A DNA stretch of 64,000 nt from Bog-793 sp050013835 (GCA_050013835.1 JBEKEM010000011.1:52100-116099); one strand, 5' to 3'; positions 1 to 8,424 are shown, counted from the first letter of the stretch. The notes: generated from the letters alone by a model not told the origin. Numbers and translations: made by a program.

Positions 1-343
1 GCATCGCCCGACCGAGCGCCACGGCGAACTCACCCCTGCCCGACAGCCAGCGCTCGGCGCGGTCGATGTCGCGCGAGGTGACGAGGACGTACCGGCCCAG
101 CCGCTCGACGAGCGGCCGGCCGCCGACGCGTCCCACCCCATAGGCGGCGGACGACCCGGCGAGCTCGGCTGTGATGCCCACGACCAGGACGAGGGCGAGG
201 TTCAGCCGGCCCTGGGCAGCGAGCACGCCGGCGAACCCGAACGTGACCTCGGAGGGGATCGGCACGCAGCAGGCCTCGGCGAAGGCGAGGACGACGAGCG
301 CGGCGTAACCCGACTCAACAAGGAGGTGTTGCACGAACCACAT
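1..343 (-). CDS. DedA/SNARE-associated family membrane protein, 5' part only
   Basis: The reverse strand reads without a stop from an ATG at 343 to the window edge (114 codons). The N-terminus has a hydrophobic stretch, then an acidic residue followed by the VPIPSEV motif, then a second hydrophobic stretch and a small-residue segment with GVGRVGGR. This pattern (E...PxPSE, then G..GR.GG) is the signature of DedA integral membrane proteins, recently linked to polyprenyl-phosphate or phospholipid flipping. The C-terminal half lies outside the window. It diverges from the hydrolase at 410 across a 66-nt gap. The family call is fairly sure; the substrate is unknown. Confidence 0.8.
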   Translation of the reverse strand, partial: MWFVQHLLVESGYAALVVLAFAEACCVPIPSEVTFGFAGVLAAQGRLNLALVLVVGITAELAGSSAAYGVGRVGGRPLVERLGRYVLVTSRDIDRAERWLSGRGEFAVALGRAM

Positions 344-409
344 TTGTAGTCGGTCCCGGTCCCCACCCCTGCGGCGACGCCGGGGGACCGCCGGCGGTAG
401 GGTGCCGGC

Positions 410-1243
410 GTGTCGCCCGTCGACATCGCGAGCACCGGTGGCGTCACGCTCGCCGTCTACGACCTCGGCGGCGACGGTCGGCCGGCCCTTTTGGTCCACG
501 GTGCCGGCCTGAATGCCCTCAGCCTGAGACCCCTCGCCCGACAGCTCGCCGGGCGTCTCGCCTGCCGCGCTCCGGACCTGCGCGGCCACGGCGCCTCGTC
601 GGCCCCGGCCTCGTATGCCTGGGAAGGATTCATCGACGACGTGCGGGCGACCGTGACGCGACTCGGCCTCCGCCACCCGGTCGGCATCGGCCACTCGCTC
701 GGCGCGACCGCGATCCTCGGCGCCGAAGCGGCCGCGCCGGGCACCTTCGCCCAGCTCTACTGCTACGAGCCGATCGTCTTCTCGTCAGCCGTGCCCGACC
801 CGCCCGACAGCGTCGCCGGCTCGGCGCGACGGCGCCGCGCCGTGTTCCCGTCCCGCCGTGCCGCCGCCGAGCACTACCGGGAACGGCCGCCCTTCTCCCG
901 GTGGGACCGGGGCGCCCTCGCCGGCTACCTCGAGGGCGGACTCGTCGAGCTGCCCGACGGCTCGGTCGGTCTCGCCTGCCCGCCGGAGAGCGAGGCGCAC
1001 ATCTACGAGGCGGCGCGGCACGCCAACGTCTACGGACGTCTCGGCGCCGTCGCCTGCCCGGTGACGATCGCCCGGGGCTCGGTGTCGGGCGTGGTGTCGT
1101 CGGCCGGCGCCGGTGCGATCGCGACGCAACTACCTGACGGTTCGCTCGCCGAATTCGCCGGCCTCGACCATTTCGGTCCGTACACGGACCCGGCGCTCGT
1201 CGCCGCCGCTATCGTGTCGGTGCTGGTCACAGCCGGGGCGTAG
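410..1243 (+). CDS. alpha/beta-fold hydrolase
   Basis: 277 residues, GTG start. The alpha/beta hydrolase core is visible: oxyanion-hole region LLVHGAG near residue 30, DLRGHG near 58, nucleophile elbow GHSLGA with Ser96, and a C-terminal GLDHF with His254 as the likely catalytic histidine. There is no signal peptide, so it should act in the cytoplasm. The substrate cannot be deduced; epoxide hydrolase, haloperoxidase and esterase relatives share this layout. The next gene starts 12 nt downstream, so the two probably share a transcript. Confidence 0.8.
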   Translation: MSPVDIASTGGVTLAVYDLGGDGRPALLVHGAGLNALSLRPLARQLAGRLACRAPDLRGHGASSAPASYAWEGFIDDVRATVTRLGLRHPVGIGHSLGATAILGAEAAAPGTFAQLYCYEPIVFSSAVPDPPDSVAGSARRRRAVFPSRRAAAEHYRERPPFSRWDRGALAGYLEGGLVELPDGSVGLACPPESEAHIYEAARHANVYGRLGAVACPVTIARGSVSGVVSSAGAGAIATQLPDGSLAEFAGLDHFGPYTDPALVAAAIVSVLVTAGA

Positions 1244-1255
1244 CCTCAGACCGCG

Positions 1256-2056
1256 ATGCCCCTGACGCTGCCAAGCACCCTTTCGCCCTCGAAGCTCTCC
1301 CGTTTCGTGCAGTGCCCGCTCTCCTTCCGCTTCGCTTACGTCGACCAGCTCCCTGAACCCTCCTCGATCCAGCAGGTACGCGGCACCCTCGTCCACAAGG
1401 CGCTCGAGCTGCTGTTCAGCTCGGCGCTCGGCGCCGGACGCACCCGCGAGGCGGCGCAGGAGTCACTCGAGCTCGCCTGGGAGGCGATCACCTCCTCGGA
1501 CGAGTTCACCGGGCTGGCGCTCGACGAGGCGGGTTCCCAGCGCCTCCTCGAGGATGCCCGCCAGCTCGTCGGGCGGTACTTCTCGCTCGAGGACCCGACC
1601 GCCGTGCTCGACGTCGGGCTCGAGCTCGACCTGCGGACGACCATCGAAGGGGTCCAGCTGCGCGGGATCATCGACCGCCTCGACGACCTCGGCGACGGGC
1701 GGCTCGCGGTCGTCGACTACAAGACGGGCCGGGCGCCGCTGCCGGGCCGTTCCCGCTCCAGCCTCACGGGGGTCTACTTCTACGCCATGCTCTGCGAGGA
1801 GGTGCTTGGCACCCGACCGAGCGAGGTGCGCCTTATGTACCTGCGCGACGAGGTCGTCCTCGTCGAGTCCCCTTCGGAACAGGGGATGCGGGGCGTGCGC
1901 CAGCGCGCCCTCGCCGTCTGGCAGGCGATCGGCAGGGCCTGCGCGACGGAGGACTTCCGCCCGAGCCCGTCGGCACTGTGCAAGACCTGCGCGTTCCAGT
2001 CGCGGTGCCCCGCGTTCGCGGGCGCGACGCCGGCCTCCGAGGGGGCGACCGCCTAG
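1256..2056 (+). CDS. stand-alone RecB-like PD-(D/E)XK nuclease with a predicted Fe-S cluster
   Basis: 266 residues. The nuclease core shows His47 (GTLVHKAL), Asp140 (GIIDRLD) and the Asp154-Tyr-Lys156 pair of the D..(D/E)xK motif (VVDYKTG). Cys20 near the N-terminus plus Cys242, Cys245 and Cys251 (CKTC..6..C) match the one-plus-three cysteine arrangement that binds a 4Fe-4S cluster in AddB- and Cas4-type nucleases. No helicase domain is fused to it, and no cas genes are nearby, so a DNA repair or processing role is more likely than CRISPR adaptation. The upstream gene ends 12 nt before its ATG. Confidence 0.82.
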   Translation: MPLTLPSTLSPSKLSRFVQCPLSFRFAYVDQLPEPSSIQQVRGTLVHKALELLFSSALGAGRTREAAQESLELAWEAITSSDEFTGLALDEAGSQRLLEDARQLVGRYFSLEDPTAVLDVGLELDLRTTIEGVQLRGIIDRLDDLGDGRLAVVDYKTGRAPLPGRSRSSLTGVYFYAMLCEEVLGTRPSEVRLMYLRDEVVLVESPSEQGMRGVRQRALAVWQAIGRACATEDFRPSPSALCKTCAFQSRCPAFAGATPASEGATA

Positions 2057-2080
2057 CCGCCCGGCTATCCTCGGGCCGCG

Positions 2081-2620
2081 ATGGCACCCAAGCTCGTCGC
2101 CGTGTTCGATGAGCGCGTCGACGCCGCCTTCGAGCATCTGCGCGGAAACCCCGTCGCCGACAGGGTCTTCTACACCGCTTCAGCGCTGGGCGAGTTCGGG
2201 CTCGTCTGGGTCGTCCTGGCCCTGGTGCGCGCGCTGCGCGGCGGGCCGCGCAACGAACGGGCGGCACTGAGGGCAATCGTCGCGACCGGGATCGAGTCGT
2301 TCCTCGTCAACGTCGTGATGAAGTCGTTCGTGCGCCGACGCCGTCCCGTGAACCACAACGACCACCCCTTGCCGCTGCGACAGCCGCTCTCCTCGAGCTT
2401 CCCCTCGGGCCACGCGACAGCGGCCTTCTGCGGGGCGACGCTGCTCGCCGACGGCGATCGGCGGTGGAGGTCCGTGTACTTCGCCACGGCGGTGGTCGTC
2501 GCGACGAGCCGGGTCTACGTCCGGATCCACCACGCCTCGGATGTCGTCGGGGGCGTCGCGGTCGGTCGGGTGCTCGGCCTGCTCGGGAAGCGCCTCGCCC
2601 CGCTCGGCAGCCGCGGCTGA
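2081..2620 (+). CDS. PAP2-family membrane phosphatase
   Basis: 179 residues with the three phosphatase motifs of the PAP2 superfamily in order: KSFVRRRRP (about residues 80-88), PSGH (about 109-112) and SRVYVRIHHASDVVGG (about 142-157), whose histidines carry the phosphoryl group. Hydrophobic segments flank the motifs, so it should be an integral membrane enzyme acting on a lipid phosphate or pyrophosphate such as undecaprenyl pyrophosphate or phosphatidic acid. It lies 24 nt after the nuclease gene. The exact substrate is not visible in the sequence. Confidence 0.83.
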   Translation: MAPKLVAVFDERVDAAFEHLRGNPVADRVFYTASALGEFGLVWVVLALVRALRGGPRNERAALRAIVATGIESFLVNVVMKSFVRRRRPVNHNDHPLPLRQPLSSSFPSGHATAAFCGATLLADGDRRWRSVYFATAVVVATSRVYVRIHHASDVVGGVAVGRVLGLLGKRLAPLGSRG

Positions 2621-2662
2621 CCCGGTGGCAGGTGCGGTGAGTCGCCGTAAGGTGGACGGGCC

Positions 2663-3154
2663 ATGAGCGTCGCGATCGTGATGGGGAGCGTCTCCGACGA
2701 GGCCGTGATGCGCCCGGCGGCCGAGGCGCTCGACGAGTTTGGCATCCCCTGGGAGATGCGGGTCGTCTCAGCGCACCGGACGCCGGATGACGCCCTCGGC
2801 TACGCACGCGACTGCCGGGCCCGGGGCGTGCAGGTCATCATCGCCGGGGCGGGCGGCGCGGCCCACCTCGCCGGCGTACTCGCCGCCGCGACGCCACTGC
2901 CGGTGATCGGGGTGCCGATCGCGCTCCCCGCCCTGTCCGGTCTCGACTCGCTGCTTTCGATGGTGCAGATGCCCCGCGGTGTGCCCGTCGCGACCGTCGG
3001 GATCGACGGCGCCCGCAACGCCGGCCTCCTCGCCGCGCGCATGCTCGGAATCGCCGACGAGAGGATCGCCGAGGCGGTCGTCGGGTACCAGGCTCGGCTG
3101 GCGGACGAGGTGCGCGCCCAGGATTCGTCGCTGCAGAGCCGAGCCGGCGACTGA
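2663..3154 (+). CDS. purE: 5-(carboxyamino)imidazole ribonucleotide mutase PurE
   Basis: 163 residues, the usual PurE length. It converts N5-CAIR to CAIR in purine synthesis in the cytosol. Visible signatures are MGSVSDEAVM at the N-terminus, the SAHRTPD motif holding the catalytic His region, AGAGGAAHLAGV, and the VPIALPALSGLDSLLSMVQMP block that forms the shared active site of the octamer. purK is not next to it in this window; the neighbours are a phosphatase and a deacetylase, so it is not in a pur operon here. Confidence 0.96.
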   Translation: MSVAIVMGSVSDEAVMRPAAEALDEFGIPWEMRVVSAHRTPDDALGYARDCRARGVQVIIAGAGGAAHLAGVLAAATPLPVIGVPIALPALSGLDSLLSMVQMPRGVPVATVGIDGARNAGLLAARMLGIADERIAEAVVGYQARLADEVRAQDSSLQSRAGD

Positions 3155-3173
3155 TCCCGCACGGGCCGGTCCG

Positions 3174-3992
3174 ATGGCTTCACTCGCCGCGCGGCTCGGA
3201 TTGGCCCCGGCGGCGCGCGTGCTCATCGTCTCGTGCGACGATCTCGGCTTCTCCCACTCGACGAACGTCTCGGTCTACGACTCGCTGCGGCGGGGCGTCG
3301 CCACCTCCGCAGCGCTGATGGTCCCGGCCCCCTGGGCGCGGGGCGCCGTCAGCGCCTACCGGGGTGAGGACGTGGGCGTTCACCTCACGCTCAACTCCGA
3401 GCACGAGCTCCTGCGGTGGGGCCCGATCACGCACTCCCCGTCGCTGCTCGACGGCGAGGGGGCGTTCCCCCGCACGATCGCCGACATCTGGGAACACGCC
3501 GACCTCGACGAGGTGCGCCACGAGTGGCGGGCGCAGATCGACCGGTCGGTGCTGTGGGGTTTCGACGTGTCCCACCTCGACACCCACCTCGGCGGGGTCG
3601 AGCTAAAACCCGAGTTCTTCGACGTCTACCTCGATCTCGCCGCCGAGCTCCGGCTCCCCGTGCGCCTGCCGGGGGCCGAGGAGGAGCGGCGGGTGGGCTT
3701 TCCGTTCCGGGAGCTCGCCGCTGAACGGGGAGTCGTCGCCCCGGACCGCGTCGTGGCAGCCTCCGCCTTCACGGGCGGCCCCGGCGACCTCGACCTCGTC
3801 CCGCCCGGGATCAACGAGGTCCGCGCCTCGCCGGCGCTCGATTCCCCTGAGCTGCGCGCCGCAGCAACCGACTGGCGCTCACGGGTCGCCGACGCCGCGC
3901 TCCTCGGGCCCGACGGCCCGCTCGCGCGCCTCGTGCGGTCGGCGCCGGTCACGACGATCGGCTACCGAGCGCTCCGCCGGCTGATGCGCTGA
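3174..3992 (+). CDS. ChbG/YdjC-like carbohydrate deacetylase
   Basis: 272 residues from the ATG at 3174, which lies 19 nt after purE; an open frame extends upstream into purE but the fold begins here. The N-terminal VSCDDLGFSHS carries the conserved Asp pair, GVHLTLNSE a metal-ligand histidine, and SHLDTHLGG the second histidine pair of YdjC/ChbG deacetylases, which remove an acetyl group from N-acetylated sugars. The substrate is unknown. The length is typical of the family. Confidence 0.78.
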   Translation: MASLAARLGLAPAARVLIVSCDDLGFSHSTNVSVYDSLRRGVATSAALMVPAPWARGAVSAYRGEDVGVHLTLNSEHELLRWGPITHSPSLLDGEGAFPRTIADIWEHADLDEVRHEWRAQIDRSVLWGFDVSHLDTHLGGVELKPEFFDVYLDLAAELRLPVRLPGAEEERRVGFPFRELAAERGVVAPDRVVAASAFTGGPGDLDLVPPGINEVRASPALDSPELRAAATDWRSRVADAALLGPDGPLARLVRSAPVTTIGYRALRRLMR

Positions 3993-4025
3993 TCTCGACG
4001 GCGCCGCCGGGCGGCCCCGAGGTCG

Positions 4026-4442
4026 TCAGTAGTACTTCGGCACGTAGGCGCCGCGTCCGAGCGCCGCGCTCTCGTAGTAGTCGAGCGACTCGTCGACCTC
4101 GCCGCGCAGCTCGCGCACCCACTCGAGGCGCTCCTTCAGCATTCGCTCGACGCCTGAGCGCAGCGTCGTCGAGGAGATCGCGCAGGACCCACAGGCCCCC
4201 TGGAGCTCGACCTCGACGATCCCCTCCTGGTAGTCGACGTGGCCGAGGACAAGGTCGCCGCCGTCCTGCTGGATCGCCTCGCGCATCAGCTCGATGAGCT
4301 CCGTGAGCGCCGCGCGACGGCGCTCGAGCTCCTCGGGGGAGAGCTCCGCCCCGTCGGGGACCCCGGGAGCATCGGGGGCCGACGCCTCCGATGCCGCTGC
4401 GGGGATCGCCGTTCCGTCCGCTCGGCCGTCGTCACCCGTCAT
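4026..4442 (-). CDS. NifU-like Fe-S scaffold domain protein
   Basis: About 138 residues. After a low-complexity Ala/Pro/Asp-rich N-terminus comes a NifU C-terminal-type domain: GGDLVLGHVDYQEG, VELQGACGSC with the two-Cys CxxC that holds a 4Fe-4S cluster, and SSTTLRSGVERMLKE. Such proteins act as Fe-S carriers or scaffolds. The ATG at 4442 is preferred because GGGAAG sits 8 nt upstream; GTG at 4451 and ATG at 4448 are alternatives. The C-terminus ends in an unusual Tyr-rich tail. It is about 27 kb from the SUF operon and may complement that operon's lack of a SufU. Confidence 0.85.
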   Translation of the reverse strand: MTGDDGRADGTAIPAAASEASAPDAPGVPDGAELSPEELERRRAALTELIELMREAIQQDGGDLVLGHVDYQEGIVEVELQGACGSCAISSTTLRSGVERMLKERLEWVRELRGEVDESLDYYESAALGRGAYVPKYY

Positions 4443-4513
4443 CGCCATCACTTCCCCGTTCCCCGCCAGTCCGTGCCTACCGAGACCGGAAGCCCGCGGC
4501 TTAGGATGCCGCG

Positions 4514-5392
4514 ATGCAGCTCGTCATCCTCGCGGCTGGGCACGGTACCCGCTACGGGGGGCTCAAGCAGCTCGCCCCGGTCGGGCCTCACGATGAGGCC
4601 ATCATGGACTATACGGTGGCGGCGGCCGAATCCAGCGGGTTCGGGGGCATCGTGCTCGTCGTGCGCGACGAAATCCGCGAGCAGATGGCGCACCACATCG
4701 CCGTCCACTGGCCTGCCTCGCTCGCCGTCGCCATGGTCTTCCAGCCCCCCGTCCCCGGGACGGCGCAGGCCGTCGCCGCGGCCGCGCCCGCGCTCCACGG
4801 CCCCTTCGGCGTGGTGAACGCCGACGACCTGTACGGCGAGGCAGCATTGCGGGCCGTCCACGACCACTTCCGGGGCCCCGGTGCCGAGGGGATCGGCGAC
4901 GATTCCCACGTCCTCGTCGCCTACCAGCTCGTGCGCACCGTGCTCACCGACGCAGCGGTGAAGCGTGGGCTCCTCGAGTCGGGCGACGACGGACTGCTCG
5001 TCCGGATTGCCGAGCACTCCGTGTCACTGCTCGACGACGGCAGCTTCGTCGCCGTGCCTCTCGGCACCCACGAACCGCCCGAGAAGCCCGAGCCGCGGAT
5101 CGTGCCGGGATCGGCGCGGGTCTCGATGAACCTCTGGGGCTTCCATCCGCGTATCCTCGGCATGCTCGACGACGCGCTGGCGGCATTCGATCCCGGGCCC
5201 GAAGGCCGGGAGCTTCTCCTGCCCCAGGTGATCGGTGACCTCGTCGCGACGGGGGCGGACCGCGTGCGCGTCGTCGACACCGAGGCGCACTGCATCGGGG
5301 TCACGCACACCGAGGACGTCGCGATCGTGCGCGCCGAGCTCGCCGAGACCGCCGACGACCTCGCCCCGACCCGGGGGTCCAGCGGGACCTGA
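4514..5392 (+). CDS. sugar-nucleotidyltransferase-like protein
   Basis: 292 residues. The N-terminus LAAGHGTRYGGLKQLAPVG is the nucleotide-binding loop of the NTP_transferase fold, and VNADDLYG near residue 100 carries the metal-binding acidic residues. The middle holds a segment with SMNLWGFHP typical of proteins annotated 'nucleotidyltransferase' in actinobacteria. The substrate cannot be named. It diverges from the NifU-like gene across 71 nt and is followed by a clear intrinsic terminator, so it is probably transcribed alone. Confidence 0.75.
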   Translation: MQLVILAAGHGTRYGGLKQLAPVGPHDEAIMDYTVAAAESSGFGGIVLVVRDEIREQMAHHIAVHWPASLAVAMVFQPPVPGTAQAVAAAAPALHGPFGVVNADDLYGEAALRAVHDHFRGPGAEGIGDDSHVLVAYQLVRTVLTDAAVKRGLLESGDDGLLVRIAEHSVSLLDDGSFVAVPLGTHEPPEKPEPRIVPGSARVSMNLWGFHPRILGMLDDALAAFDPGPEGRELLLPQVIGDLVATGADRVRVVDTEAHCIGVTHTEDVAIVRAELAETADDLAPTRGSSGT

Positions 5393-5457
5393 CCCGAAGG
5401 CGGTGCCTCCGGGCCGCCCGCCGGTGGATCGGGCGGCGCGTCTGGGGTCGCGGGCCC

Positions 5458-5478
5458 GGCGGTCGACCGCCCGTTTTT
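5458..5478 (+). terminator. intrinsic terminator after the nucleotidyltransferase gene
   Basis: GGCGG-TCGA-CCGCC forms a hairpin at 5458-5471 and is followed by CG and a run of five T (5474-5478), a rare T-tract in this G+C-rich window. A second inverted repeat, GCCGCCCG with CGGGCGGC (5413-5420 and 5430-5437, loop 9 nt), lies just upstream and may help. Together they separate the gene ending at 5392 from the aminotransferase gene at 5512. Confidence 0.7.
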
Positions 5479-5511
5479 CGCCGACGAACGGGACTGCGTA
5501 GTGTGGGCTGC

Positions 5512-6342
5512 ATGCCACTCGTCTACGTCAACGGCGCGCTCGTCACCAAGGCGAACGCGACCGTCTCGGTTTTCGACCACGGACTCGTCGTCGGCGACGG
5601 GGTCTTCGAGACAATTCTCCTCTACGACGGACAGCCCTTCGCCATGGCCCGCCACCTCGCGCGGCTCGAACGCTCGACGCGCGGGCTCGGGATCGTCCCC
5701 GTCCCCTCCGAGGACGTGGCCCGGGCAGTCGCGGCCGTCGTCGACACGGCGGAGTTCGCCGTCGGCCGGATCCGGATCACGATCAGCTCGGGAGCGGGAC
5801 CGCTGGGGAGCGGACGGGGGACGGACCCGCCCACGCTCATCGTCGCCGCCGACCCGTTCGACCCCTTCGACGAGCCCGCCTCCGTGGCGGTCATGCCCTG
5901 GCCGCGCAACGAGCACGGTGCCCTGGCGGGCCTGAAGACGACGTCGTACGCCGAGAACGCCCTCGCCCTCGAGCGCGCGCACACGACCGGCGCCGACGAG
6001 GCGATCTTCGGCAACACGGCGGGCCAGCTCTGCGAGGGGACCGGGTCGAACGTCTTCGTCGTCGTCGGCGGCGAGCTCCTCACCCCGCCGCCGTCGTCAG
6101 GCCTGCTCGAGGGCGTGACGCGCGCCCTCGTGCTGGAGAAGCACGGCGGCGCCGAGCGCGACTACCCGCTCGCCGCCTTCGCCCGGGGCGAGTTCGATGA
6201 GGCCTTCCTCACCTCGACGCTGCGCGGCGTCCAGCCGATCGGGACGGTCGACGGGAGGAAGGTCGCCACGGTGGGCGGATCCGAGACCCGCCGGGCGTCC
6301 GCCGTCTACGCCTCACTGCTCGCCGGCGAGATCGCCCCGTAG
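5512..6342 (+). CDS. class IV PLP-dependent aminotransferase or aminodeoxychorismate lyase
   Basis: 276 residues from the ATG at 5512; a GTG three codons earlier is possible. The class IV fold is recognised from VFDHGLVVGDGVFETI (about residues 19-34), the AGLKTTSYAENALA segment whose Lys is the PLP Schiff-base residue, DEAIFGNTAGQLCEGTGSNVF, and LTSTLRGVQPIG near the C-terminus. Family members are branched-chain or D-amino acid aminotransferases and 4-amino-4-deoxychorismate lyase (PabC). The sequence alone does not decide between them, and no pab or ilv gene is adjacent. Confidence 0.85.
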   Translation: MPLVYVNGALVTKANATVSVFDHGLVVGDGVFETILLYDGQPFAMARHLARLERSTRGLGIVPVPSEDVARAVAAVVDTAEFAVGRIRITISSGAGPLGSGRGTDPPTLIVAADPFDPFDEPASVAVMPWPRNEHGALAGLKTTSYAENALALERAHTTGADEAIFGNTAGQLCEGTGSNVFVVVGGELLTPPPSSGLLEGVTRALVLEKHGGAERDYPLAAFARGEFDEAFLTSTLRGVQPIGTVDGRKVATVGGSETRRASAVYASLLAGEIAP

Positions 6343-6435
6343 GGACCAGGGCGCCGCGAGGCGCGACCTCGACGGTGGGTGCGCCTGACTACAGTCGGCG
6401 GCCGAACCGCTCCCTGCGACGAACGAGGTCCGGCC

Positions 6436-7176
6436 GTGCGCACCTTTGCCTGGAGAATGCCGGTGGCGCTCGTCGCCGCGGCCGCCTTGGCCGTGGTCGT
6501 GGCCCTCACCGTCACCGACGCGCCGGCGAGCTCGCACCCCCCGTACCCGCTCGGGCACGCCCGCGACTGCCGCCACCACTACTACAAGGAGACCCGGCGG
6601 CACATCGTGGCGGGGAAGGAGGTCACCTACGTCGAGTGCGTCTGGCTGGCCAAGCCGCCGCCCACCACCACGACGCTCGCGGCCGGACCGGGATTCGTCG
6701 CCGGGCACGTCACGGCGATCGGCGACTCCGTGATGCTCGACGCCGCCCCGGATCTCGCCGCGGACATCCCCGGGATCGATATCGAGGCGACCGTGAGCCG
6801 CCAGTGGGACGCGGGCATCGCCCTCGCCGTCCAGCTGAAGGCGGAGGACCGGCTGGGCGCGATCGTCGTGATCGACCTCGGGACGAACGGCCCGATCAGC
6901 GTCGCCCAGTTCCAGCAGATGATGGCCGTGCTCGCCCGGGCCTCGCGAGTCGTGTTCGTGACCGTCCACCTACCGCCCTCCTATAGCTGGTACAAGTCCG
7001 TAAACGTCGTCCTCAAAGAGGAGGTGCCGCACTACGCCAACGCCCGGCTCGCCGACTTCAACGCCCTTGCCGACGCCCACCCCGGCTGGTTCGGGTCCGA
7101 CGGGATCCACATGGTGATCGGCGGGACCGGCACCCAGGCGATGGCACGGCTCATCACCGCGACGATCAAGGGCTGA
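6436..7176 (+). CDS. exported SGNH/GDSL-like hydrolase
   Basis: 246 residues from the GTG at 6436; ATG at 6457 is an alternative. A basic N-terminus is followed by a strongly hydrophobic stretch ending in DAPASSHP, so it is likely secreted or membrane-anchored. A His/Tyr-rich mature N-terminus with two cysteines precedes a PPPTTTT linker. The catalytic domain starts at AIGDSVMLDA (block I Ser), has DLGTNGP (block III Asn) and ends with GSDGIHMVIGG, giving the Asp-x-x-His pair. This resembles the SGNH domain found at the end of OafA-type acyltransferases, so a cell-envelope acetyl esterase role is plausible. Confidence 0.78.
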   Translation: MRTFAWRMPVALVAAAALAVVVALTVTDAPASSHPPYPLGHARDCRHHYYKETRRHIVAGKEVTYVECVWLAKPPPTTTTLAAGPGFVAGHVTAIGDSVMLDAAPDLAADIPGIDIEATVSRQWDAGIALAVQLKAEDRLGAIVVIDLGTNGPISVAQFQQMMAVLARASRVVFVTVHLPPSYSWYKSVNVVLKEEVPHYANARLADFNALADAHPGWFGSDGIHMVIGGTGTQAMARLITATIKG

Positions 7177-7210
7177 CGGGCCGGTGCCCATCCGCCCGGG
7201 CACCGGCCCG
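7177..7210 (+). terminator. strong hairpin after the SGNH gene
   Basis: A perfect 13-bp inverted repeat begins immediately after the SGNH stop codon: left arm 7177-7189, loop of 8 nt, right arm 7198-7210. The arms are almost all G and C. There is no T-run, as is common for actinobacterial terminators. It lies 18 nt before the next start codon. Confidence 0.65.
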
Positions 7211-7228
7211 GACGGGTGATAATGCCTC

Positions 7229-7486
7229 GTGGCACGTCGGCGCACCCCCGTTCCGCCACCGAGGCGCGCGGTCTTCGCCCGTGACCCGCTGACGGGGCGA
7301 ACCGCCGAGGTGCGCGCGATCCAGCCCCACGCCGCCGAGAAGCCCTACCGCTGCCCCGGCTGCCGCCAGGAGATCGCCCCGGGTGTCGGGCACGTCGTCG
7401 TCGTGCCGTTGGCAGACGCCTCCGAGCGCCGCCACTGGCACGCCGCCTGCTGGGACCGGCGCAGGACGCGGCCTCCGGCACGATGA
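7229..7486 (+). CDS. small zinc-ribbon-like protein of the actinobacterial 'ATP/GTP-binding protein' family
   Basis: 85 residues, GTG start. A basic N-terminus leads to YRCPGCRQEI and ends with HWHAACWDRR, so a CxxC plus His/Cys set could bind one zinc ion. Short proteins with this RCPGC...HWHxxCW pattern are widespread in actinobacteria and are often annotated 'ATP/GTP-binding protein', but no P-loop is present here and the function is unknown. Confidence 0.75.
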   Translation: MARRRTPVPPPRRAVFARDPLTGRTAEVRAIQPHAAEKPYRCPGCRQEIAPGVGHVVVVPLADASERRHWHAACWDRRRTRPPAR

Positions 7487-7578
7487 GGGACCCCGGTTGC
7501 CCGGGGCGGGGCCGGGGCCGACTACCCGAGCAGTAAACTCACCTCGCGCGGCGCGCGCATCGACAACGGAGAACCTTC

Positions 7579-8100
7579 GTGTACGGGGCAGTCAGCCTGC
7601 ATTCGCTCGGATATTCCAGCGGTGACGTCGTGCTCATGACCGTCGTCGGCCTGTTCTTCGCCCTGATGGGCTACCACATCTCCGTGCGGCACCGGCTGCT
7701 GCACGGGGTCACCCCCTGGCGACTCCCTTCGATCTTCTGGGCGGTCCTGTGCGGGATCTTCCCGCCCGGGATCATCGTCGAGATCGTCGCCGAGGTGACG
7801 ACGCGCCCGCAGCCCCGCCCGAGCCCGACGCCCGGCGTGACGGGGCGGCCCGCCGACCCGTTCGCCTTCGGTGGCCAACGCGCCGCCGGCTCGGACATGC
7901 TCGCGCCGATCGAGATCGCCCCCGGCCCCACGGCTCTCCACCCGTCGTTCATTCGTCCGCCGGACGACGGATCGGGCAAACCGGCGCTGTTCGGCTGGTA
8001 TCCCGACGTCACCGGGCGCCACGAACTGCGCTACTGGGACGGCCGGGGCTGGACAGCGAACGTCGCCGACCGGGGCACGCGGGCGACCGACCCGGTGTAG
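7579..8100 (+). CDS. membrane protein with C-terminal DUF2510 domain
   Basis: 173 residues, GTG start. Two hydrophobic segments lie in the first 65 residues (around VVLMTVVGLFFAL and IFWAVLCGIFPPG). They are followed by a Pro-rich linker and a short C-terminal domain with FGWYPDVTGRHELRYWDGRGW, the Trp/Tyr-rich DUF2510 motif common in actinobacterial membrane proteins. The function of DUF2510 is unknown. The gene converges on the DUF2469 gene. Confidence 0.8.
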   Translation: MYGAVSLHSLGYSSGDVVLMTVVGLFFALMGYHISVRHRLLHGVTPWRLPSIFWAVLCGIFPPGIIVEIVAEVTTRPQPRPSPTPGVTGRPADPFAFGGQRAAGSDMLAPIEIAPGPTALHPSFIRPPDDGSGKPALFGWYPDVTGRHELRYWDGRGWTANVADRGTRATDPV

Positions 8101-8102
8101 CT

Positions 8103-8122
8103 GGCCCCCGCGCCCGCGGGCC
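8103..8122. terminator. GC hairpin between convergent genes
   Basis: Twenty nucleotides fold into a stem of 7 pairs with one C-C mismatch and a 4-nt loop. It sits in the 27-nt gap between the DUF2510 gene (plus) and the DUF2469 gene (minus), where it could end transcription from both sides. There is no T-tract. Confidence 0.4.
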
Positions 8123-8127
8123 GAACC

Positions 8128-8424
8128 TCAGAGATCCTTCTCCGGCAGCGCCTCGACGTTCACGTCCCGGAAGGTGACGACCTTCACCGACGAGACGAAG
8201 CGGGCCGGGCGGTACATGTCCCAGACCCAGGCGTCGCCGAGCTCGACCTCGAAATGGGTCGCCCCCGCGCTCTCGTGCGGGGTCACCGTCACCTCGTTGG
8301 CGAGGTAGAAGCGGCGCTCGGTCTCCACGACGTAGCGGAACATCGGCAGCACGGCGCGGTACTCCTGGTACAGCGCGAGCTCGATCTCCGCCTCGAACTG
8401 GTCGAGGTCCTCTTCGGCGCTCAA
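8128..8424 (-). CDS. DUF2469 family protein
   Basis: 98 residues. The start is TTG at 8424, with GGAG 6 nt upstream. Conserved blocks are EIELALYQEYR, FRYVVETERRFYLAN and DAWVWDMYRPARFV..VVTF.DVNVE, which identify the actinobacterial DUF2469 family (function unknown). In most actinobacteria this gene follows rplS, lepB and rnhB; here it directly follows rplS with a 36-nt gap and is the last gene of the large minus-strand cluster. Confidence 0.9.
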   Translation of the reverse strand: MSAEEDLDQFEAEIELALYQEYRAVLPMFRYVVETERRFYLANEVTVTPHESAGATHFEVELGDAWVWDMYRPARFVSSVKVVTFRDVNVEALPEKDL

